Of a DNA stretch of 30,586 nucleotides, positions 21,202-30,586 are shown one piece after another. Under the pieces are notes generated by a model, which searched no databases, had not been told where the DNA came from, and was given only the letters and a program-made list of their open reading frames with translations. The DNA is from Conidiobolus incongruus B7586 (Eukaryota > Entomophthoromycota > Entomophthoromycetes > Entomophthorales > Conidiobolaceae). The stretch covers positions 1 to 30,586 of the forward strand of contig JNEM01008185.1 of NCBI GenBank assembly GCA_000697335.1, read 5' to 3'. Numbering within the stretch: the first letter of the stretch is position 1; every line of letters begins with the position of its first letter. Made by a program: the position numbers and the translations under genes.

Positions 21202-24200
21202 CAATTGAAATAATCAAGTCAAATAGTAATATTATTAATTGATCTAATTTGACAATAAACAAATAACTTATTTTACTATGAGAGAATTATACTTAACTTT
21301 GATAGGCAATAATAAACAAAAAAAGCAATATTGAATGTTTAAATAGTCTTTACTATCTTGTAAGAATTTGAATCATAATTTTGTCAATCTTTAAAATGAT
21401 TGGCTAATCTCAATATAGGTTACAAACTTTCAGTCAAAGACTAAAATTCCGACCGAAATTTTCATTTGTATTCCAAATTTTAGGTAAATGATTTCCTAAT
21501 TGAGAATTGAACTATTTTAAAATTTAAAATAATAATTATTGTTAATGGATTTTGACTGATTATTTCATAGTTGGATAGTAAAAATCTGATTTTTATCATT
21601 TTCCAAACAAGTATAATATAATCATATTAAAACATTGTAATAAGGAATATCAACTCTAATGGGAAATATATTTTAAATATAATCGAAGGTTTGTAGAGTT
21701 ATTAATCTAATCAGATAAACTTATCTGATTTGATACTTAAATTTTAAATGATTGAATTGGTAAACATTGAATTAATCCGTTAAGGAATTAATATGCCAAA
21801 ATATTATAACCGCGTATGTTCTCAAATGTTATTATTTGATTTCTATTCTATCCAATATATATTATTTCAATAAAATGTGACCAAAAAGCGTATTTAATTA
21901 TTAAATAAACAAATCCATATTCTCAAGTGAATTTTGGTATCGGTAAAATGAATTCTTAACTATTATAAATAGAATAAATATTCAAAAGTATGTTTAAAAT
22001 GATCGTTGTCAAAGTATTTCATAGAAATATTGAAGTATACTAGTTTATTCCTTATCAAGTGTAATAATTTAAAAAAGGAAATAAGTTATAACAATCTAAT
22101 ACAATGTACAGCTATGGAAAAATTTACTATTCATGAATTCAAGACTAAATCAAATGGAATAACTTATAATATTTAATATCGAAAAGAATCATATATGATA
22201 TATTTGTGATTCAATTAATAGGATAGATCACTAATTTTGTTATTAATAGTTTTTATGTTTATATCTTCCAATGTCCTTGATGTTGCTTTGTTCCAAATTA
22301 TTATGTAGGTATGAAGTTGGAAGTTTCTTAACTAATTACAAATTTTTCTATTTTTTATTTGTATTTAAATTAAAATATATATATTATTGAAGAATTTCTA
22401 ATATATAAAGGTAGCATGTTTATATTTGCATTCAGAATATCTTCACAATTTCAGAATAATGATTATTTATATCTATATTGAAAGAATCACTTAGAGTCTC
22501 AATAAGTAGTTGATTCAGAATATTTTGCTCACAATTACACGTCCAAAGTTGATTAAATTCGATTGCCTTTGTCTAAGTCCTGCATGGAGTATGGATACTA
22601 CAGTGAGTAAGCCCCAACTCCAACACGCAAAGACTGGCTTGATTGGTTGTTGGATAGTAAAGAAGTATGCTTTTAGCAATATTAATATTTTAATACATTT
22701 TTACATAATATTTAAAACACTTAAAAGATTTACTTGATCTAAGTTATATATACAAATATACATAATTACTATATGTTTTAATAATGTAATATTCATCATA
22801 GATAACTGCCTAATACCAATAATATTTTTTGATTTTGTTCAGAAAGCTTTGCTTAAGTGCACAATAAAACTATCCTAATATTACTTTTTACTTTTACTCC
22901 TAATATATTTGCCAACTTTTCTCACTATCTTTTAATCCTTAAATTTAAACAGAAAAACAATATATTGTTATTTGGCAATTAATTTGGTCAGTTTTTTGTA
23001 TTTTATCTACAAGGTTTAATATTTTGATTTAATCGCTTTCCTTATCATATAATATTTAACATAATATTTTTCCAAGTTTACTTTTATTATAATTTATTAT
23101 AAGTATGATTAAGGTAATAAATTCTTAAAATATTTATTTCCCTATTTAATAACCAAACTAGAAGAAAAGTAACTTATTATTAAACTTTATACTTCAAAAT
23201 CTACCGCGAAAAATGCTTTTTCAATTGTATTATATTAAAGAGTTAAGTTATTTTTTTAATCATTACTGGTATCAAAGCTCGAAGATAAAATTTATTAAAC
23301 CTTATTTTTTTAAAAATAGTAATGTTAATTCAAATTTGCTTGTTATATATTGATTATTTTATATTAGTTATTAAAATAAAAAAGATTTGATATGATGTGA
23401 TTTAATACTTAAAATGAAGGAAAAATGATTTTCAGTTGTTTATATTTCTGTATCTAATTTAAGTGTTTTTATAACAAAGTTAAAGTTATATTTTTTCAAG
23501 AAAATTTTTATTTCTTATATCAATAATATAAGGAGCATTTAATACCAAAGTGTTATTTCATATATTGTAATTTATATTCATATATTTAATAACTGATTCT
23601 TTTTATAGCGTAAGATTATAATTTTAATGTGAATTTAATATTAGTGATTAATTTAAAATATTTTCTCCAATATACTGCTTAATAGCTTTTTTGGTAATTT
23701 GGGAATTTTGATTCAATATAATTTATGATCAGTTGAAATTAAATAATTTCAAATATAAGTCAATTAGAATAGGTTATATTTTTAATTTTTTTGTGTTTAA
23801 TTAATATAAGATTTGGATTAATTTTTGAAGATAAATTTAAGAAACTAATATTCAAAATAAAAAAACTTATTTCTAAAACCAGAAATCATTTTATAAATGG
23901 TATTTTAATATTGATATTAATAATTCTCTAAAACTAGCATCTATAAACCAGTTTTAAATAAATATTTTAGATTTTATATTTAGCAATAGTTTCTTAATAT
24001 ATAAACTTATTATTTAAAATATTTGATTTGCTATTTTAAAAACAATTTATATAGTCTTTTTATTTTTTATGCAAAATTTATTTTCTCCTTAATTAAAAAG
24101 CTGATTTGATATTACAAATTAAATAAAACTCAAGTTTACCTGAAGTTGGTATAGTTCTAATTTTTCTAGTTTTATCCTAATATCTAAGTTTACTTAATAA

Positions 24201-25310
24201 TCTTCAATTTGATTCTTTATTTTAAAGGTGAAAACATAGTGAGGATTGTTTATATTTTACCAGAGATAGAAACAGTATGTTTAGTTACATTATTTCAAAC
24301 TTAATACCATCATAAAAAATTATATCAATATTTTTACTAAAAGTAATAATTTGTCTAGGTCTTGATAAGATATTGATATGTGTGTACCAAACCAGCAGAA
24401 ATTCCAGGAATAGTTAATTTAATGTTATGATAATAATGATAATGATAATAATTGAAAAATGACCTTAATTCATTATTTGTCATTATGAACCAATTTCAGA
24501 TATCAAACATACTCAGGTTATGGTAAAATGTAATCAAAATTAAAAAATCACTCAAAAGGACAAAAATAAACTTTATACTTTAAATTGACACATATAATCT
24601 AAATATTACTTTATTAAACTTATTATTATTTTAATGAATTTACTGATAAATCAACCAAATATTGTTGTTTTTGTGATATTAATATATTTAATTAAAGATT
24701 TATATTTACTTTATTATATTAGGAGATTCAATATAATTTATATAAAAAGTTTATCTTCATATGTTCAATTTACGGCATTATCATTTTCCATCACATTTGA
24801 TGATTTGAATTAATTCAAGTATATAACAATGAAAAGTTAATGAAAGTTATAGTGTTATATTGCTCCTCCAAATTCAATTGAGATTCCTTACAAATTGCTC
24901 ATAATATTATTCACTTTATAGCCTAAATAAATAATAAACAATCATTGGTTAAAAACAATTTATCAGAGTTAATATTCAATTAATCAAAAGAGAACCATAT
25001 TCATAATACTGCTTTGTCAAAAGATGAATCACAGTAATAGATAATAATGAAAGTTATACAATACAGTTGGAGTTGTTGAAATAAATTTATATTGATCAGA
25101 CTTTTTAGTACATTGAAAAATAAAAATTGTATTTCAAAGTCTAACAATTTTTATAATTTTGATTTTAATAATTTGTAATTAAACAGTGAAATTATATATT
25201 TTATTAGATAAAAATGATAATATAAATGATAAGTCAAAATCACATTGAAAATTTTGTTTTTTATTGAATATCTCTTTAGATCAATAACCTAAGCCATATA
25301 AAATAAAACT
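21202..25310. other. 4.1-kb desert with one GC-raised relic island
   Basis: Divergent from the JmjC gene. The first 250 bp are its promoter (ATTGG at 21399-21403). An island at about 22250-22690 is markedly richer in G+C and described separately. A sequence resembling a tRNA-iMet primer-binding site lies at 23267-23278 without recognisable LTRs or coding remnants. A short GAT/AAT microsatellite lies at 24429-24452. Short protein-like bits near 24370-24410 and 24850-24890 (minus strand) are too brief to name. The rest is plain A+T. Confidence 0.55.
22250..22690. other. Unidentified GC-raised relic island
   Basis: The core at about 22505-22665 has balanced base composition in a desert that is otherwise about four-fifths A+T. 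The + strand frame from 22511 reads as a credible protein fragment ('EYFAHNYTSKVD', 'KSCMEYGYYSE', 'TRKDWLDWLLDSKEV') with two in-frame stops. On the minus strand another frame is also mostly open. A smaller patch at 22262-22315 is similar. I see no family motif, no tRNA or snRNA signature, and a GTGAGT (at about 22602) that could be an old splice donor. It is most likely an old gene fragment; an ncRNA is possible. Confidence 0.35.
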
Positions 25311-26640
25311 TTAAAGATCATTATTATAATAGACATATTTCAAATCTGATCCATTCTTATTCTTCTTGTGGAATTGATATTCTAAATGTTGAACTTTAGA
25401 TTAGACCATTTAGGGGAAGATAGCGATGGAGCAAGATAAAGCGGTAAGCAAGAAGATTATAATGTTTCCTGATAGGATAGAAATATTTCATCTAGGATTA
25501 GATTTTAAGAATTTAATCTTTTCCAAACGATTCATTATAAGAGGTGGCAATATTATAATTAATTTAAATTATTAAACAATTTAATTAATGTTAATTTTAG
25601 TATTAATATTACCAATAATAAGACAGGAATAACTAATGGATTAAAGATTTTGGCTTGTATTGAATTATATATAATATTATAGATTATTCATTACTTAAAG
25701 TGACACGAGTGGTAGCGATCTGACTGACAGCATTGAGTTCAGCAGTTTTAGATTTTCTAACAATATTGCCATATTCATCTGGGACAGATATACCTTCCCT
25801 ATAATAAATAGTTTAGTGAATTTGAATAAAGATATTGGTATCATTTACTTTATCTCTTTAAGTCTCATTAAGAAAACACTAAAGACGGAAACTGTAGTTG
25901 CTGAAAAAATTGTACAGTTTTAGATAAAATTCTATTTACAGATGGTGATAATTTAGATTTTTTCACAAGGTGATCGAATCCTAAAGCGATACCAACAGAT
26001 GCAAGAATGATAATGACGACTGAGCCAAAAAAATTATATGAACAATGTAAGATAAAATCTTACCACCAACAGCTGTAAAGTAGGCAGTTGCAGTTTCACT
26101 TACAGACATTAGGGTAGATTTGTTGATATTGACCCACTAAATCAGACTAATACAAATAAGAACTTTAACAATCTAAGAATATTTACAAATTATATTAAAA
26201 GTAGCTATGTTACTCCAATATAATCATCGCCAGAACTCAATATTAGCGAATGTAGACTTAGGAATCAATAATCTAGCACAAATGATTAAAGCTAAATATC
26301 TCTGAAAATTTAAGGGAAAAAACGCATTCATTGTAAAAGGTAATAAAAAATAGATTCTTTATTTTCAGGATGATAAGTACTATCCATAATTTTCTTAGCC
26401 TCCCAAGGAATTTCAACCTCTTCAGCATTGATCATTGGATATGATTTTTTTTGATAACATTTGATGAGATTCTAATAATGTTTCAATTGACTAGATGTGA
26501 CTAACAAATTTCCAAGTAATCGCAATACATCCTTGAATGAATATTTAATTAATGAATTGAATGATAAATATACATAGAGGGAATTGATATTTTTCATTAA
26601 ATTCAATAATCGAACAGTGAATTCACTTTAATCTTATATC
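25311..26640 (-). pseudogene. FSF1: Dead sideroflexin (mitochondrial carrier) gene
   Basis: Sideroflexins are mitochondrial inner-membrane amino-acid (serine) carriers. This relic keeps the family order: 'NEKYQFPL' (about 26595), 'LLVTSSQLKHY', 'EAKKIMDSTYHPENKE' (about 26404-26357), an 'FW' segment (about 26235), 'MSVSETATAYFTAVGG', 'GIALGFDHLVKK', 'SVFLMRLKEIK', 'EGISVPDEYGNIVRKSK', 'LPPLIMNRLEK' and the terminal 'KYVYYN' with TAA at 25313-25311. Two introns survive with normal borders: 26063-26020 (44 bp) and 25848-25799 (50 bp), each joining conserved segments in frame. The gene is interrupted by several frameshifts in its middle and by at least four in-frame stops, including a TAA at the Gln of the conserved 'IFPQ' motif and another three codons later. 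Length and both ends are preserved, so it decayed in place. Confidence 0.88.
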
Positions 26641-27398
26641 GGTTGATTTATATTCAAAAAACTATAATATATTTTTATGCATCCAAATTTATATTACTAA
26701 TTTCTAATTTTTGGAATATTTTATATTTTTATTAAATGGTTCGATATTTTTATATACTTAGTTATTAAAATATTATTTAATTAAATTTTATTTTGAATTA
26801 ATATTACCAAATTTTATTTTATATTTTTTAAAATATATTATAATTAAGTTTTTTAAATGGCTAAATAGATAAGAATTTTGGTAATTTTTCAAATTTAATG
26901 TTCTGTATAGGTGAGATTGTTAATTATATATGAATATTATTCACAATAGTTTTCGAAATTATTCAGGATTTATTTAATATTACAATATAACGAAATCCAG
27001 TTACTAATTTTAGAAAGAATGGATAATCTTGTGTAAACGTTATTTGTAATACTAATTCTACATATAATTGATCAATAATCTATTTTTGTTAATACAATAC
27101 AATATATAACCAAGGATAAAAGTGGATATTTATATATAACTAAATATATTTATTAAAATATATATTTAGTTGATAATATATTTCTAACATTTACTGAACA
27201 ATATTATTGAAATGGTCAGAGTTGTTATACTAAATTTTAAAAACAATTAATTACCACTAGTTTGAAATATACAGAACCTTAAATGAAAACAATTTATAAA
27301 TCACCCCTTATAATAAAGTTAATTTATTGTAATAAAATGAATACAATTAAAAATAATCATAGAAATATAATTACTAATCAAAAATAATGGATAGTGGA
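26641..27398. other. AT-rich spacer with a small AT hairpin
   Basis: Between the dead sideroflexin gene's old start and the DDI1 stop. Plain A+T except for a perfect 12-bp inverted repeat (27138-27149 with 27160-27171, 10-base loop), about 230 bp past the DDI1 stop. The hairpin is AT-dominated and may be chance. Nothing else is seen. Confidence 0.55.
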
Positions 27399-28661
27399 TT
27401 ATTGAAATAGTAAACTAGCCGCTATTTCGACATTACCTCTAGCTTGAATTAATAATTTAACTGCCTGCTCCTCGGATGCTCCCAAGTTCTTTAAAGCATC
27501 GACTGATTCTCTGGGAGCAAATTGCGCTTTTAAACTTGCTAGATTGGTTCCACTCCCTGAAGAAGGCTTAGGCTGAGATGCAGAAGGAATCTGGAATGAA
27601 GACTGAGAAACAGGTACAGTAGAAGAAGCAGGGGCTGAGGTTCCAGATTGTCCAGGGGCCTGAGTTTGTTGAGGATTGAAAGGTTGGGGCTTAGGAATTT
27701 GATGTTCAGGTAAGAATGGGATCAATTTGTCATAGAGAACAAGTCCATTTTGCTTCAAATCTATACATGCAGTGTGTCTCTTCAACATATCAAGACCAAG
27801 TAAAAAACCTACTGAGCAATTTTCGAGAACTGTGATAGAACAGGGAACGATCAAATCATCTGCAAATTTCATTCCAACATTGTGGATCCTGCCAAGGAAT
27901 TGAGAGGTACCTACACCTTGAGCAACGCCCCTGAACCGTTTGTCAACCAATCTGGAAAGGCCGCACTTTTCGACTAAGTCCATACTCATAATAGTTGCTT
28001 GGGCTCCAGAGTCAACAAAAGCCTTAATAGGATGCTCATTAATAGAAATATCGATATATAACATAGTAACCTGAGCAAACGATTCAGGATTATGCTCAAG
28101 CGCTTCGTACATATTCTTCATAATATTCTCTTGATTAATCAGCTCCTCAATCTTTTTCTGAGCCTCTACATTGAAGGGGTCACTCTCGAGAATTGCAAGT
28201 TCCTGTGCACGCTTGCGCTCAGCTTCAAGCGCATTTTGTTGAAATTGTTGGAACAGGGTGGCAAATTTTTGAGGATCGTTACGAACAGCGTCAGCAAGCT
28301 CTGGCTGAGAGTTTGAAAGCTGGGTAAGTGCGCTGGGGTCATTTAATAGCTGTTGTCTTATCCTTTCGTAATCATTCATTTGAGAAACTGAAGTATTGAA
28401 ATTACTTGAAGAAGAAGGATTCAGGCCACCTTCGTTATTATTCATAACGGATAAGATATCACCATCGTTAATGCCTACAGATTGAACTGTTTTCGTATTA
28501 TCGGAGAGTGGAGTACCATATAAAAATAAAAGTTGATTGGTAATTGGTATTTGAATTTCTGCTTCTATAACGGTTTGAACAGTACCAATTTCCCAATCTG
28601 GGTAAACTTCAATGGGAATTAAGTTTTCTGTATTATTATTAATTGTAATCCAAATTTTCAT
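27399..28661 (-). CDS. DDI1: DNA-damage-inducible protein Ddi1, ubiquitin-shuttle aspartyl protease
   Basis: Shuttle factor linking ubiquitinated clients to the proteasome, with a retroviral-type protease fold that cleaves heavily ubiquitinated substrates. The 420-residue product has the full architecture: ubiquitin-like domain (1-75), a Ser/Asn linker, a helical domain (about 95-190), the aspartyl protease domain (about 193-312) with catalytic Asp217 in 'FVDSGAQATIMS' and the conserved 'FLLGLDMLKRHTACIDL' near its end, a Gln/Pro/Ser-rich linker (320-375) and a C-terminal UBA domain (about 382-420, 'LGASEEQAVKLLIQARGNVE'). Length is close to yeast Ddi1 (428). It is one exon with the ATG at 28661 and a TAG stop. 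All key residues are present and codon use resembles the other intact genes, so it is functional by appearance. This is a host gene, not a retroelement, despite the protease fold. Confidence 0.97.
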   Translation of the reverse strand: MKIWITINNNTENLIPIEVYPDWEIGTVQTVIEAEIQIPITNQLLFLYGTPLSDNTKTVQSVGINDGDILSVMNNNEGGLNPSSSSNFNTSVSQMNDYERIRQQLLNDPSALTQLSNSQPELADAVRNDPQKFATLFQQFQQNALEAERKRAQELAILESDPFNVEAQKKIEELINQENIMKNMYEALEHNPESFAQVTMLYIDISINEHPIKAFVDSGAQATIMSMDLVEKCGLSRLVDKRFRGVAQGVGTSQFLGRIHNVGMKFADDLIVPCSITVLENCSVGFLLGLDMLKRHTACIDLKQNGLVLYDKLIPFLPEHQIPKPQPFNPQQTQAPGQSGTSAPASSTVPVSQSSFQIPSASQPKPSSGSGTNLASLKAQFAPRESVDALKNLGASEEQAVKLLIQARGNVEIAASLLFQ

Positions 28662-30586
28662 TATTTTATAAATATAATATTATTTAATAGATAAGTTAAT
28701 AAGGTTTATATTGATTTAAGTCACAATTTGATGTTATAAATCGATGAATAAAGTCATTATTTATGGGATTTTAATAACTAAATTTGAAAAATGTATTCGT
28801 AATCAAAAATGAGTGTTCGAAAATAATAAAATATTCAAGAATTAATATGTATTGAGAATATAATTATAAATGGTTCATTGTATGAAAACACTTTATTAAA
28901 TTTATATATTAAATATATTTGAATTATTAATTTAATACTTATTTAATCAGTTACATCTCTTATTAATATGATGGTTAAAAAGGGATTATCTATTTATTAT
29001 ATATCCATCAAATCAAAAAAATTAATTATAGCTTTTTAATATCTTTCTCATAGTATAAAATTGTATAATATTTTTGAATCATTGCTGTAATTATTTTAAA
29101 TAATATATCAACAATGTTATTCAATTTTTTCAAAAATTACTTAATTCAGAATTATAAAAATGAATGATATGTGTAAGTAATTAAATAATGGCAAAATTTT
29201 AAAATCAAAATTAAATATAATTTTTAATAAATAATGTACAAAAATAAATAAATTATATAAAATCAATACTCTCTTTTATTATTAATAACTTTCTGCTATA
29301 TTTTTAACAAGCTTTTAACACTTAAAAACAATACTTTTTATTGAAGACTGAAATTCAATGTTTTAAAAACCAACTACATTTGTAAGAATTTATTAAAAGC
29401 AAATTTTATAATTACTTATAAAAATTATAATCACATAAGTTATAATTTAATTAATATATATACTAAATGATTACCAGATTTATTAAACTACTTAAGTAGA
29501 GTTAATATATAGAGGAAATTAAACTAGGTAAAGCTTATTAATAGATTAACTATACTAAAATCTATCACCCTCTAAAAGATTATATTATTTAATTATTTAT
29601 AGGAAAATAAGTTATATTGTAATTTATAAGAATTTTAAAAATAGATATAGATTTAGTATACTCCTTTTAAACTTTACTTTAATAAAGTAAAATATCTCTT
29701 TAAAATAATTAAGATTGTTTATTAAGGAATTTTTCAAAGCTTTAAGATATTTAATTTTTTGTATTTTCTTAAATAATTTTATTAAATAGCTAACTTTGCT
29801 AGTATATAAAATATTTATTTTAATTTCAATAGTTTCTATAATCTATAATTTTATCAATAACATATATTTTATGTTATAAGTTAATAAAAAGGGGTTTAAA
29901 ATATATAATTTATTTAAGGTAATATTCTTTAGGGTTTTAATATAATTTTAATAGCTTTATATGAAAAAAAAGTGAATTTATAAGTTAATAGGTAAAATTA
30001 ATTTATATATATTTAGATATAGTTTTTTAACTTTTATAGAATAAAGTTTTAATTATTTAAAAAATAATTTATTAATAGGGTAACTAAAGTTTTAAGGGAG
30101 AATAATTTTATTTAAAGATAATAATATTAAAATACTAATAATTTAAGTCAAAATAAAGCAAGTATTTAAATTATAATAATAAGCTTATTTATTTAAAATA
30201 AAAAAAATATAGTTTTAAGATATAAATAATAAAAAACATACATGTTTAATGAAGTTAATAATATTATGTAAAATATCAATACTATATGTTATATTTAGAA
30301 TTAAAATAAGATATTATTTATAGTTTATATAAAATAATATTATATTAATAGATAAGTTAATTTAATTATTAAAAACAAATTTAAATAGAGATAAATTTTT
30401 AGTTTAATTTTTTATATTATAATTAAGATAAAATATGAAAGCTTTTTTTAAAACATATAATGCTTGTTTAAATTGATTATTAGCTTTTTAATTATAACAG
30501 GTTATTATATTATACAAATAACTTAATAGTTTTATAAATAAAAACTAAAATTTACTTGTTAATTTTATATCATGGTTTATTATAAT
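28662..30586. other. Extremely AT-rich terminal desert
   Basis: The DDI1 promoter side and about 1.9 kb beyond it. From about 29100 onward G and C are very rare and the sequence is made of short A/T runs with scattered TTAATA/GGTAA-like words. No open frame, RNA gene, CCAAT box near DDI1 or repeat unit could be supported. It could be decayed repeat DNA, but nothing recognisable is left. Confidence 0.55.

Noticed and set aside
21793-21870. Short frame beginning 'MPKYY', like the start of U1 snRNP protein C
   Set aside because: Only the first five residues agree; the zinc-finger cysteines and the rest of the domain are absent, so this is probably coincidence.
27399-28661. Retroelement protease
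   Set aside because: The aspartyl protease domain sits between ubiquitin-like and UBA domains in an intact full-length Ddi1, which is a cellular gene.
1-30586. tRNA or snRNA genes and CRISPR-like arrays
   Set aside because: No tRNA B-box-like sequence with a cloverleaf context, no U1-U6 signature and no regularly spaced repeats were seen on reading both strands.

Overview
The window is nuclear DNA from a fungus with a very AT-rich genome. Most intergenic DNA is close to pure A+T, genes stand out as GC-richer islands, and introns are short (44-97 bp, donors mostly GTAAGT or GTAATW, acceptors mostly TAG). ZDS1, a fungus-specific family, fixes the kingdom. SDH4 and a sideroflexin relic imply a respiring mitochondrion. 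An animal/plant/protist-type sphingolipid synthase and a KDM3-type JmjC protein fit an early-diverging (zygomycete-grade) fungus better than an ascomycete, but the species cannot be named from sequence alone.

Layout. 1-1779: desert. 1780-2304 (-): SDH4. 4708-5637 (-): sphingomyelin-synthase-like phosphotransferase. 7748-8664 (-): dead UMP/CMP-kinase-like gene with a membrane anchor. 9160-11033 (-): ZDS1-like, three exons. 11100-12130: GC-raised, unidentified relic DNA. 12824-13557 (+): dead THG1. 15051-15996 (+): YPT1 (Rab1), six exons. 18598-21201 (-): KDM3-type JmjC protein, one exon, with an odd in-frame tail after the stop. 22250-22690: unidentified relic island. 25311-26640 (-): dead sideroflexin FSF1 with introns still visible. 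27399-28661 (-): DDI1. 28662-30586: extremely AT-rich DNA with no gene.

The genes do not form a functional cluster; this is ordinary dispersed eukaryotic order. The unusual feature is three decayed copies of normally single-copy housekeeping genes (UMP/CMP kinase, tRNA-His guanylyltransferase, sideroflexin) lying between six intact genes within 30 kb, plus at least two further unidentified relic islands. Two of the three families are essential in yeast, so functional copies should exist elsewhere. That makes fractionation after genome duplication, hybridisation or a large segmental duplication the most attractive reading, and it means many of the 'deserts' are old gene sites. No tRNA, rRNA, CRISPR array or convincing mobile element was seen.
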